Positions 49,020 to 56,893 of a stretch of 64,000 bases of DNA are shown here, piece after piece. Origin of the DNA: JACCYJ01 sp038198775 (GTDB taxonomy: Bacteria > Actinomycetota > Actinomycetes > Propionibacteriales > Nocardioidaceae); the NCBI GenBank assembly GCA_038198775.1, contig JBBPZV010000017.1, positions 124,001-188,000 of the forward strand. The letters run 5' to 3'. The position numbers and the translations under genes are program-made. How positions within the stretch are numbered: the stretch's first letter is position 1; each line of letters starts with the position of its first letter. The notes beneath the pieces are model-generated. The model saw nothing but the letters and a program-made list of their open reading frames with translations. It was not told the DNA's origin and did no database searches.

Positions 49020-50306
49020 ATGGGAGACGAGATTCTCGACCGAAGCCTCGCCGACTTCGACCCCGAGGTGGCGGCCGCCATCGACGCCGAGCTGGACCGG
49101 CAGCGCAGCACGCTGGAGATGATCGCGTCGGAGAACTTCGCACCGCTCGCGGTCCTGCAGGCCCAAGGCGGGGTGATGACCAACAAGTACGCCGAGGGAT
49201 ACCCCGGCCGGCGCTACTACGGTGGCTGCGAGCACGTCGACGAGACCGAGCGCCTCGCCCTCGAGCGGGTAAAGTCGCTGTTTCACGCGCGGCACGCCAA
49301 CGTGCAGCCGCACTCGGGGGCCTCCGCCAACGCCGCCGCGATGATGGCGCTGCTCAGTCCCGGCGACACCGTGCTCGGGCTCGACCTGGCGCACGGCGGC
49401 CACCTGACCCACGGCATGCGCATCAACTTCTCCGGCAAGCTGTACCACGTCGTCGCCTACCACGTGGACCCGCAGACGTACCTGGTCGACATGGACGAGG
49501 TGCGCAGCCTGGCCAAGGAACACGCGCCGAAGCTCATCATCGCGGGCTGGTCGGCGTACCCTCGCCAGCTCGACTTCCCCGCCTTCCGGCAGATCGCCGA
49601 CGAGGCCGGCGCGGCTCTCATGGTCGACATGGCACACTTCGCCGGCCTGGTCGCCACCGGGCTGCACCCGAACCCGGTCCCACACGCCGACGTCGTGACC
49701 TCCACCACGCACAAGACGCTCGGCGGTCCACGGGGCGGGTTCCTGCTCACCGACCGTGACGATGTCGCCAAGCTGCTGAACTCGGCGGTGTTCCCCGGTC
49801 AGCAGGGCGGGCCACTCCAGCACGTCATCGCCGCCAAGGCGGTCGCGTTCAAGGCGGCCGCCACGCCTCAGTTCGCCGACCGGCAACGCCGCACGGTCGA
49901 GGGCGCCCGCATCCTCGCCGAGCGTCTCGGTGCCGACGACATGCGCTCGGCGGGCGTCGACGTGCTCACCGGGGGCACCGACGTCCACCTGGTCCTCGTC
50001 GACCTCCGGGAGTCGAAGCTGACCGGCCAGGACGCCGAGGACCGGCTGCACGACATCGGAGTGACGGTCAACCGCAACGCGGTGCCGTTCGACCCCAGAC
50101 CGCCGATGGTGACCTCGGGGCTGCGCATCGGCACACCAGCACTGGCGACCCGCGGCTTCGGCCCGGAGGAGTTCGCCGAGGTGGCGGACATCGTGGCAGC
50201 CGCGCTCCGACTCCAGCTGGATGGTTCAGACAGCTTGCGGGCGCGGGTGGCCCGGCTCACCGAGAAGTTCCCGCTCTACGCCGGCCTCCCCCCGCTCAGC
50301 GGCTGA
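49020..50306 (+). CDS. glyA: serine hydroxymethyltransferase
   Basis: This PLP enzyme interconverts serine and glycine with tetrahydrofolate. It has 428 residues, with STLEMIASENFAP near the start, YAEGYPGRRYYGGCEHVDE, and the PLP-lysine motif TSTTHKTLGGPRGGFLL. The ATG gives GDEILDRSLADFDPEVAAA. It may support one-carbon flow with the adjacent formaldehyde-handling genes. Repeat D follows within 10 bases of the stop. Confidence 0.97.
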   Translation: MGDEILDRSLADFDPEVAAAIDAELDRQRSTLEMIASENFAPLAVLQAQGGVMTNKYAEGYPGRRYYGGCEHVDETERLALERVKSLFHARHANVQPHSGASANAAAMMALLSPGDTVLGLDLAHGGHLTHGMRINFSGKLYHVVAYHVDPQTYLVDMDEVRSLAKEHAPKLIIAGWSAYPRQLDFPAFRQIADEAGAALMVDMAHFAGLVATGLHPNPVPHADVVTSTTHKTLGGPRGGFLLTDRDDVAKLLNSAVFPGQQGGPLQHVIAAKAVAFKAAATPQFADRQRRTVEGARILAERLGADDMRSAGVDVLTGGTDVHLVLVDLRESKLTGQDAEDRLHDIGVTVNRNAVPFDPRPPMVTSGLRIGTPALATRGFGPEEFAEVADIVAAALRLQLDGSDSLRARVARLTEKFPLYAGLPPLSG

Positions 50307-50315
50307 GCGCCGCCG

Positions 50316-50396
50316 CTATCCCAGGTTCACCTGGGATAGCAACACTCCCAATGGGTTCTGCGCCCATGGAAGTGGTGTTCAGCCATTGGAAGTACG
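50316..50396 (+). repeat. dispersed intergenic repeat, copy D (most complete)
   Basis: The 24-base palindrome is intact at 50316-50339 (arms CTATCCCAGGT and ACCTGGGATAG around TC). It is followed by the 53-base module at 50344-50396, starting ACTCCCAATGG, with CCATGGAAGT in the middle and CCATTGGAAGTACG at the end. It fills the glyA-SURF1 gap. GGAAG at its end could act as the Shine-Dalgarno of the SURF1 gene. Confidence 0.8.
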
Positions 50397-50399
50397 AGC

Positions 50400-51236
50400 G
50401 TGAACCCCGGCGAGCCGTCGCGGCACAATGTGGGCGTGGGAGTGAGCGGGGCGGACCGACGACCGGCGCTGCGGACGCTGACCCGGCCCGGCATGCTCGG
50501 CCTGCACCTGCTGGCGCTCGTTGCGGTGACCGCGATGACCTGGGCCGGCGTGTGGCAGCTCGACGTCTACCGCTCTCAGCAGCACCAGGAGTCGCAAGCC
50601 CGCGCTGCAGCGCCACCCACCCCACTGGGTCGAGTCCTCGGACCCGACGACGCGTTCTCGGCCAGTGCCGTCTCAGCGCCAGTGGTCGTGCAGGGGACGT
50701 ACGCCGCCCGGTCCGACCAGTTCCTGGTCGCCGGACGGACTCAAGCCGGACGGGACGGCTACTGGGTGGTGAGCCCGCTGCTTGTGAAAGGCGTGACGGT
50801 GGCTGGTGGCGGGGCGTCGGCGCTGCTGGTGGTTCGGGGGTGGCAGCCCACGGCGGTGACACCCCCGGTTCCCCGCGGGCCGGTCACGGTGACCGGGGCG
50901 CTGGAGCCAGGCGAGCAGCGGAGCACGCCGATGTCCGCCGGCCGAGTCGTCGGCTCGATCCGCATCCCCGAACTGGTGCAGGAAGTCCCCTTCGACCTGT
51001 ACAGCGGCTACGTGTTGCGGACGCGGCAGGCTCCAGTCACCGAGGACGGCCTGTTACCGGTGCCCCCACCGACCTCGACGGCGTCCTGGACCACGGGACT
51101 GCGCAACCTCTCGTACGCCGGGCAATGGTGGCTGTTCGCGGCGTTCGGCGCGTTCTTGTGGTGGCGGACCTGCAGCGAGGAGATGGCGCGTGCTCGCGCT
51201 CACCCCGCCACCGGGTCTGGCGCGCAGGTAGCCTGA
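50400..51236 (+). CDS. SURF1-family cytochrome oxidase biogenesis protein
   Basis: SURF1 proteins assist heme a insertion into cytochrome c oxidase. The 278-residue protein has an N-terminal helix (LHLLALVAVTAMTWAGVWQLD), an external domain with VVQGTYAARSDQFLVAGRT, GYWVVSPLL and a C-terminal helix (YAGQWWLFAAFGAFLWWR). The GTG at 50400 has GGAAG from repeat D at good spacing; a GTG at 50442 is an alternative that would remove 14 unconserved residues. Confidence 0.85.
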   Translation: MNPGEPSRHNVGVGVSGADRRPALRTLTRPGMLGLHLLALVAVTAMTWAGVWQLDVYRSQQHQESQARAAAPPTPLGRVLGPDDAFSASAVSAPVVVQGTYAARSDQFLVAGRTQAGRDGYWVVSPLLVKGVTVAGGGASALLVVRGWQPTAVTPPVPRGPVTVTGALEPGEQRSTPMSAGRVVGSIRIPELVQEVPFDLYSGYVLRTRQAPVTEDGLLPVPPPTSTASWTTGLRNLSYAGQWWLFAAFGAFLWWRTCSEEMARARAHPATGSGAQVA

Positions 51237-51240
51237 CCAG

Positions 51241-51618
51241 GTGTCCGGCTACCTGCTGCGCTATCGCGTCGCGACGTACGTCGTCGGCACCCTGCTCATC
51301 GTGCTCGTCTGCGTCGGCGTCCCGCTGAAGTACCTGTCCGCGCAGGGGAGCAGTGCCCAGGATGTCGGCGAGTGGATCACGACCTACCTGGGCATCGCCC
51401 ACGGCTGGCTGTACATGGCCTTTCTCGTCATCGCCACGATGCTGGCGCGGGCCGCCCGGTGGTCCCTCGGGTTCACCGCGGTCACGCTGCTGATGGGCAC
51501 GGTGCCGTTCCTCAGCTTCTATGCCGAGCGCCGAGCCACGGCCCGGACCCGCGCAGTCATCGCCAGTGACCCCGATCGAGGTCCGGCCCGAGATCCCGCT
51601 ACGCGGTCCAGCCTCTGA
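51241..51618 (+). CDS. DUF3817-family membrane protein
   Basis: The 125-residue protein starts at GTG, four bases after SURF1. It has three helices: YRVATYVVGTLLIVLVCVGV, IAHGWLYMAFLVIATMLAR and LGFTAVTLLMGTVPFLSFYAE. The IAHGWLY block is the family hallmark. The function is unknown; it may act with SURF1 in respiratory-chain assembly. Confidence 0.85.
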   Translation: MSGYLLRYRVATYVVGTLLIVLVCVGVPLKYLSAQGSSAQDVGEWITTYLGIAHGWLYMAFLVIATMLARAARWSLGFTAVTLLMGTVPFLSFYAERRATARTRAVIASDPDRGPARDPATRSSL

Positions 51619-51639
51619 GGGAGAGCCCGGCCCGCGGGC

Positions 51640-52284
51640 TCAGCGGCCGCCCCCGCTGTCCTCATGGAACTCGTCGGCGAGGTCGCCGTCCAGCTCGGCC
51701 TCGCCGACGGCGAAGGTGGCTCCGGCGGCCGCCGCATCGCCGCCTTGCAGCGGGTCGGCAGCGTCGCGGGCATCAGGCACGGCGGTTGGGCGGGCCGGCG
51801 CAGTCTCGGTGGCGGAGCCGGCGTACGTCGTACCGGACGGGCTCGTGTCGCCGCCCGAGGACGCCCACGGCTCGGAGGACCCCGAACCGAACTTCCTGGC
51901 CGCGTAGGCAACCAGGCCGCCGATGCCCACGAGCATGAGCAGGTTGCGCAGCCGATGGGACTTCTGCGGTTCCTCGACGACCTCCGGGCGGCGCAGCACC
52001 GCGGCCATCGCCGGTGCGGCGGCGGCGCGCATGCGGGCGGCGTCGTCGCGCACGCGCGGGGCCAAGTCGTCGCGCATCCTCGGCGCAATGTCCTCCCGGA
52101 CCCTGGTGCTGGCCTGCTCGTAGGCGGCGGCAGCCGCATCGCGGGCCGTCTCCACTCGGGGAGCCAGCGCCACCGCGGCCTTGCCGGACAGGTCCACCGC
52201 CCGGTCCGCCAGGGTCTCGGTGAGGTCGTAGACCCGCTCCTTGACCAGTTCGGCCTTCGACTTCTTGCGACGCAGAAACAACAT
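51640..52284 (-). CDS. conserved hypothetical protein with helical repeats and one membrane segment
   Basis: The 214-residue product begins MLFLRRKKSKAELVKERVYD after GGAAGG. Residues 20-100 are an amphipathic helical region with short repeats (PRMRDDLAPRVRDDAARMR). One hydrophobic segment (LRNLLMLVGIGGLVAYAARKF) follows near 115-135. The remainder is acidic and low-complexity, ending DLADEFHEDSGGGR. Similar proteins occur beside ppiA in other actinobacteria. I do not know a function. It is divergent from ppiA. Confidence 0.75.
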   Translation of the reverse strand: MLFLRRKKSKAELVKERVYDLTETLADRAVDLSGKAAVALAPRVETARDAAAAAYEQASTRVREDIAPRMRDDLAPRVRDDAARMRAAAAPAMAAVLRRPEVVEEPQKSHRLRNLLMLVGIGGLVAYAARKFGSGSSEPWASSGGDTSPSGTTYAGSATETAPARPTAVPDARDAADPLQGGDAAAAGATFAVGEAELDGDLADEFHEDSGGGR

Positions 52285-52450
52285 GCTGGTCCTTCCCGGC
52301 TGGTTGTCACACTCACCGTACCCACTCGGGCCGGCGCGAGACATCGGGGTGGCGGACCAACCCGGTGCGCTCGTCTTCGGGGCTGGGACCGCATGGCAGG
52401 ATCGGGGTGCAGCCGCCAGAGCCGTACCCGCCGTATCGAGAGGATCCGGA

Positions 52451-52996
52451 GTGACCGAAGCGATGTTCGCGACGTTGCGAACGAGCCACGGAGATATCGT
52501 CGCCGAGCTGTTCGCCGACCATGCACCCACGACGGTACGCAACTTCGTCGGCCTGGCGGAGGGGACCCAGGAGTGGCGCGACCCCAGGAGCGGCGCACCC
52601 ACCAAGCAGCGGCTGTACGACGGCACCACCTTCCACCGGGTGATCGAGAACTTCATGATCCAGGGGGGAGACCCCCTGGGGACCGGGACCGGGGGACCGG
52701 GCTACACCTTCGACGACGAGATCCACCCCGACCTGCGGTTCGACCGGCCCTACCTGTTGGCGATGGCGAACGCCGGCAGCCGGGGAGGCAGAGGCACCAA
52801 CGGGTCGCAGTTCTTCATCACCGTCGGCGAACCCACGTGGCTGCAGGGAAAGCACACGATCTTCGGTGAGGTGGCCGACGAGGACTCTCGGCGGGTGGTC
52901 GACCAGATCGCCGCCACGGCGACGGGCCCGCAGGACCGGCCCCGTGACCCCGTGGTCATCGAGACGGTGGTGGTCGAGCGGCGTTCGGAGACATGA
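52451..52996 (+). CDS. ppiA: cyclophilin-type peptidyl-prolyl isomerase
   Basis: This enzyme catalyses cis-trans isomerisation of X-Pro bonds. The 181-residue cyclophilin, starting at GTG, has APTTVRNFVGLAEGTQEW, the active-site block YDGTTFHRVIENFMIQGGDP, and LAMANAGSRGGRGTNGSQFF with ITVGEPTWLQGKHTIFG. No signal peptide is visible, so it is cytoplasmic. The rhomboid gene overlaps by four bases. Confidence 0.95.
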   Translation: MTEAMFATLRTSHGDIVAELFADHAPTTVRNFVGLAEGTQEWRDPRSGAPTKQRLYDGTTFHRVIENFMIQGGDPLGTGTGGPGYTFDDEIHPDLRFDRPYLLAMANAGSRGGRGTNGSQFFITVGEPTWLQGKHTIFGEVADEDSRRVVDQIAATATGPQDRPRDPVVIETVVVERRSET

Positions 52997-53889
52997 CCGA
53001 ACCCCCCCGTCCGCCCGCCGAGCCGGAGCCCGGCTCCGAGGTGTCGGCGCCGCACTGCTACCGCCACGCCGACCGGGAGACCTGGATCTCGTGCCAGCGC
53101 TGCGGTCGGCCCATCTGCCCCGACTGCATGCGGCAGGCCTCGGTGGGCTTCCAGTGCCCGGACTGCGTGGCCGCCGGTGCCCGCAGCGTGCGGCCGGCGA
53201 GGACGTACGCCGGTGGGTTGTTGCCCGAGCGCCCCGGGCTGGTGTCGATGGCGCTGATCGCTATCAACGTCGCGATGTTCGTGCTCGTGCTCGCCACCGG
53301 CGGCGCCGCGAGCACGATCTATCTCGACTCGGGGTTGATCGCCGGGCCGTTCCCCCCACGTGCCGGCATCGAGGGGGTGGCCGACGGGGCGTACTGGCGG
53401 TTGCTCACCGTGGCCTTTCTCCACCTCCAGTTCTTCCACATCTTGTTCAACATGTACGCGCTCGCGATCTTCGGGCCCGTGCTCGAGCAGCTGCTGGGGC
53501 GGTTGCGGTTCCTGGCGCTCTACCTCGTCGGCGCGCTGGCCTCGTCGGTCGCGGTCTACTGGCTCGCCGGTCCCCGGACGTTCACCGTCGGCGCTTCCGG
53601 AGCAATCTTCGCGCTGTTCGGTGCGGCGATCGTGCTGTTGCTTCGGCGCGGGCAGGACATCACCAACCTGCTCTTGCTGCTGGGTCTAAACCTGGTCATC
53701 ACGTTCGCCGTGCCCGGCATCAGCTGGCAGGGGCACCTCGGCGGGTTGGCCTGCGGGCTGCTGTTCGGAGTCGTCTTCGGATACGCCCCCCGGCGCTCGC
53801 GCGACGTGATCCAGGCGGGCGCCTTCGCGGTCGTACTGGTGGGCCTGGTGATCGCCACGCTCGCCCGCACCGCCGCGCTGACCAGCTGA
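52993..53889 (+). CDS. rhomboid-family intramembrane serine protease with N-terminal zinc finger
   Basis: The 298-residue protein starts with a B-box-like zinc finger (CYRHADRETWISCQRCGRPI, then CPDCMRQASVGFQCPDC). Six or seven helices follow. The catalytic Ser is in FTVGASGAIFALFG, the catalytic His in ISWQGHLGGLACG, and FFHILFNMYALAIFGP is the helix-2 signature. The substrate is unknown. The ATG overlaps the ppiA stop. Confidence 0.93.
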   Translation: MTEPPRPPAEPEPGSEVSAPHCYRHADRETWISCQRCGRPICPDCMRQASVGFQCPDCVAAGARSVRPARTYAGGLLPERPGLVSMALIAINVAMFVLVLATGGAASTIYLDSGLIAGPFPPRAGIEGVADGAYWRLLTVAFLHLQFFHILFNMYALAIFGPVLEQLLGRLRFLALYLVGALASSVAVYWLAGPRTFTVGASGAIFALFGAAIVLLLRRGQDITNLLLLLGLNLVITFAVPGISWQGHLGGLACGLLFGVVFGYAPRRSRDVIQAGAFAVVLVGLVIATLARTAALTS

Positions 53890-53893
53890 GCGC

Positions 53894-53910
53894 TTGTCCA
53901 CACTGTGGAC
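53894..53910. promoter_or_regulatory. head-to-head DnaA-box palindrome
   Basis: An exact TTGTCCACA (53894-53902) is immediately followed by TGTGGAC on the same strand, so GTCCACA and TGTGGAC form a perfect inverted repeat around one C. It lies between the convergent rhomboid and crgA genes. A hairpin with a one-base loop is unlikely to be a terminator, so DnaA binding is the better guess. Confidence 0.5.
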
Positions 53911-53960
53911 GGCCGCTGTGGGTAATCACAGGTCTGTCATTCCAACCCGACGCCGGCGGG

Positions 53961-54215
53961 CTACTCCCAGCGGGTGGCGAAGACGAATCCGAACGCGATC
54001 AGCCCCATGCCGATGAGGATGTTCCAGTTGCCCAGGTCCTTCATCACCGGGACCCGGTTGCCGGCCACGTAGTAGACCGAGACCCACACCAGCCCGAGCA
54101 GCCAGCAGGCCAGCATCAGTGGTGCCGCCCAGCGGTTTCCGACCCGGGCGCGCGCGCGCGTACTCCCCGTCGGCGGGGTGTAGCCCTGCTTCTTGCGCGG
54201 CCGCGATTCAGGCAC
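53961..54215 (-). CDS. crgA: cell division protein CrgA
   Basis: CrgA is a small septal membrane protein that interacts with FtsZ, FtsI and PBPs. It has 84 residues, a basic N-terminus (PESRPRKKQGYTPPTGSTR) and two helices (PLMLACWLLGLVWVSVYYVA and WNILIGMGLIAFGFVFATRW) flanking a short external loop. It is divergent from the DUF881 gene, the usual arrangement near pknB. Confidence 0.95.
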   Translation of the reverse strand: MPESRPRKKQGYTPPTGSTRARARVGNRWAAPLMLACWLLGLVWVSVYYVAGNRVPVMKDLGNWNILIGMGLIAFGFVFATRWE

Positions 54216-54322
54216 CGGCGCTCCTTCGGGACGGATTGTTCCTTGTCGCCATCGTGACGTCGGCTAGCGTAGTCAACCACGCGCCGGCAACGACGCAGGC
54301 GCAGTTTCGGAGCGGAGCGGCC

Positions 54323-55063
54323 ATGGGGGTGCGGCCACGGCGACGCCCGCTGGGTTGGCGGGTCGGGGTGCCGATCGCGTGCGGGCTCGCCGGCCTGCTG
54401 TTCGCGACCAGCGCGATCAGCGCCGACGGGTACGACCTGCGCAGCAACATCACCGACCTGCCGACGCTGGTCCGCGACCGAGCCGCTTCGGTCGCGGATC
54501 TGCGTGACCAGCAGCTCCAACTGCGCCAGCAGATCAACGCGCTCACCGGTTCGGTGTCGAACGAGGCGATGACGTCGGCTCGTCGCAAGGTTGCTGCCCT
54601 GACGCCGGTCGCCGGACTCACCGCCGTCAAGGGCCCCGGGCTTCGGGTGGTCCTCGACGACGCACCCCAAGACCAGGCCACGCCGGAGGGTTTCGACCCG
54701 AACCTGCTGCTCGTACACCAGCAGGACATCCAAGGGTTCGTCAACGCGCTGTGGGCCGGTGGCGCCACCGCGATCAGCATCCAGGGGCAGCGGCTCGTCT
54801 CCACCACCGGCGTCAAGTGCGTCGGCAATACCGTCGTCTTGCAGGGTGTCCCGTACTCGCCACCGTACGTCATCGAGGCCGTGGGTGACATCGCGACGCT
54901 GCGGTCAGCGCTGGAGCAGTCCCAGGCGGTACGCCGCTACCGCGAGTACGTCGACCGGTTCTCCCTCGGGCTCACCGTGACGGCCGTTCCGGGGCTGGCA
55001 GTTGCGGCCTACGACGGTGTGCCGCAGCTGCAGCACGCCCAGCCGATGGCTTCGGCGAGGTGA
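54323..55063 (+). CDS. DUF881-family membrane-anchored protein
   Basis: The 246-residue protein has an N-terminal helix (VGVPIACGLAGLLFATSAISA), a coiled-coil segment (SVADLRDQQLQLRQQINAL) and the DUF881 core with VKGPGLRVVLDDA, DIQGFVNALWAGGATAISIQ and VGNTVVLQGVPYSPPYVIEA. It lies between crgA and the pknB cluster, as in other actinobacteria. The function is unknown, with a division or wall role suggested by context. It converges on pknB with 9 bases between stops. Confidence 0.9.
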   Translation: MGVRPRRRPLGWRVGVPIACGLAGLLFATSAISADGYDLRSNITDLPTLVRDRAASVADLRDQQLQLRQQINALTGSVSNEAMTSARRKVAALTPVAGLTAVKGPGLRVVLDDAPQDQATPEGFDPNLLLVHQQDIQGFVNALWAGGATAISIQGQRLVSTTGVKCVGNTVVLQGVPYSPPYVIEAVGDIATLRSALEQSQAVRRYREYVDRFSLGLTVTAVPGLAVAAYDGVPQLQHAQPMASAR

Positions 55064-55072
55064 CGGCCGCGG

Positions 55073-56869
55073 CTACTGCTTCGGCGACTTCGTCGGCTTC
55101 GTCGGCTTGGGCGACTTCGAGGGCGTCGGGCTGGTGGGCGGGGTGGTGGGCTCGGTGGTCGGAGGAGTGGTGGGCTCCGTCGTGGGCGAGGTCGTCGGGG
55201 GCGCTCGGCCGGTGACGGTGATCACGACGATCGTTTTCGCCGGAGCAGACTCGCCGGCGGCTGGGGCCTGGTCGATCACCGTCCCCTGCGGCCGTGAGGT
55301 GTCGGCGCTCTTGACGACGTCTACGCGGTAGCCGGCGGCCTTGAGCGTCGCCTTCGCCTCCGGCTTCGCCATGCCGACCACGTCGGGGATGGACGGTGGC
55401 AGCCCGGAGGAGTACGTCAGCGTCACCGTGGAGCCCTTGCTGACCGGAGTCCCGCCCGCCGGGTCGGTTTGCAGGACGGTGCCGTTCGGGCGGCCGGACT
55501 CCTGTGGCGCGAAGGCGGGCTGCAGGTTGAGCGAACGCAGCTCGGCGGCCGCGGCGGCGCGGGTCTTCCCGACCAGGTCGACGGGCACCGGGATGGTCGC
55601 CGGGCCGGTGCTGACCACGAGGGCAACCAGATCGTTGGCCGCGAGGAAGCTCGGGGGCTTCGGGTCCTGGCTGATGACCCGACCCTCGCCGACGACGTCG
55701 CTGGGCTCGCTAGTGACCGTGACCGACAGGTTGCTCGCTTTGATCTTTGCTCTGGCCTGGGGTTCGGTCATGTTGACGACGTTGGGCACCTGGATGTCGC
55801 GTTGCGGTGAGCCGCTGCCGAGCAGCGCGGGGACGGCGAAGGCGCCGCCCGCGATCAGCGCCAGCAGCAGCACACTCAGCGCAAGCCACAGCCCGGTACG
55901 GCTGCGGGAACGGTCATCAATGCCGTCGTGGGGGTCCTGCAACGGCAGGAACGTCGTGTCGGAGCCGGCGACCACGGCTGGGACTACCGCGGTCGCCGTC
56001 TCGACGACGGGCGCCGCCACCGCGTGACCGAGCAGGAACCGTTCGATGTCGGCGCGCATCTCCGCCGCGCTCTGGTAGCGGTCCCCGGTCGGCTTGGCGA
56101 GTGACTTGGCGACGATGGCGTCGATCGCGGCCGGGATCTCGGGGTTGTAGTGCGAGGGCGACCGCGCCTCCTCGCGCACGTGCTGGTAGGCGATCGAGAC
56201 GGGGCTGTCCCCGAGGAAAGGCGGTCGCCCGGTCAGCAGCTCGAAGAGCAGGCAACCGGTCGAGTAGATGTCGGTGCGGGCGTCGACGTGCTCGCCGCGC
56301 GCCTGCTCCGGCGACAGGTACTGTGCGGTCCCCACCACCGCGGCGGTCTGCGTCACGGTGGCGGACGTGTCCGCCACGGCCCTGGCGATGCCGAAGTCCA
56401 TGACCTTGACCTGGCCGGATGGTGTCAGCATGACGTTGGCGGGCTTGATGTCGCGGTGGATGATCCCCATGCGGTGGCTGTAGTCCAACGCCGACAGCAC
56501 GTCGGCGGTGATCTCGAGTGCCCGCTCGGGCAGGATCTTGCGGCCCTCGCGGAGGATGTCGCGCAGGGTTCGGCCCGAGACGTACTCCATGACGATGTAC
56601 GGAAGCGAGTCGTCGCTGTGGACGTCTTCCCCGGTGTCGTACACGGCGACGATGGCGGGATGGTTCAGCGACGCGGCCGACTGCGCCTCCCGCCGGAACC
56701 GGGTGTGGAAGGTCGGGTCGTTGGCGAGGTCCCTGCGCAGCACCTTGATCGCCACGGTCCGGCCGAGCCGCAGGTCCTGACCCACCCGCACGTCGGCCAT
56801 TCCGCCACGTCCGAGCAAGCCGCCCATCTCGTAGCGGTCACCCAGCCTGCGGGTGCTCTCAACCGCCAT
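55073..56869 (-). CDS. pknB: PASTA-domain Ser/Thr protein kinase PknB
   Basis: PknB is a transmembrane kinase controlling peptidoglycan synthesis and division. The 598-residue protein has a glycine loop LLGRGGMADVRVG, Lys42 in VAIKVL, HRDIKPANVM with Asp140, DFG at 158-160, and an activation loop TVTQTAAVVGTAQYLSPEQA with Thr173 and Thr175. One helix (LALSVLLLALIAGGAFAVPAL) lies near 330-350, followed by three extracellular PASTA repeats, one fewer than mycobacterial PknB. The tail is Pro/Thr/Lys-rich (TTPPTTEPTTPP and SKSPKPTKPTK). It is the last gene of the fhaA-to-pknB operon. Confidence 0.97.
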   Translation of the reverse strand: MAVESTRRLGDRYEMGGLLGRGGMADVRVGQDLRLGRTVAIKVLRRDLANDPTFHTRFRREAQSAASLNHPAIVAVYDTGEDVHSDDSLPYIVMEYVSGRTLRDILREGRKILPERALEITADVLSALDYSHRMGIIHRDIKPANVMLTPSGQVKVMDFGIARAVADTSATVTQTAAVVGTAQYLSPEQARGEHVDARTDIYSTGCLLFELLTGRPPFLGDSPVSIAYQHVREEARSPSHYNPEIPAAIDAIVAKSLAKPTGDRYQSAAEMRADIERFLLGHAVAAPVVETATAVVPAVVAGSDTTFLPLQDPHDGIDDRSRSRTGLWLALSVLLLALIAGGAFAVPALLGSGSPQRDIQVPNVVNMTEPQARAKIKASNLSVTVTSEPSDVVGEGRVISQDPKPPSFLAANDLVALVVSTGPATIPVPVDLVGKTRAAAAAELRSLNLQPAFAPQESGRPNGTVLQTDPAGGTPVSKGSTVTLTYSSGLPPSIPDVVGMAKPEAKATLKAAGYRVDVVKSADTSRPQGTVIDQAPAAGESAPAKTIVVITVTGRAPPTTSPTTEPTTPPTTEPTTPPTSPTPSKSPKPTKPTKSPKQ

Positions 56870-56893
56870 CGTGACCGCGCTCCTCTGGATGCC

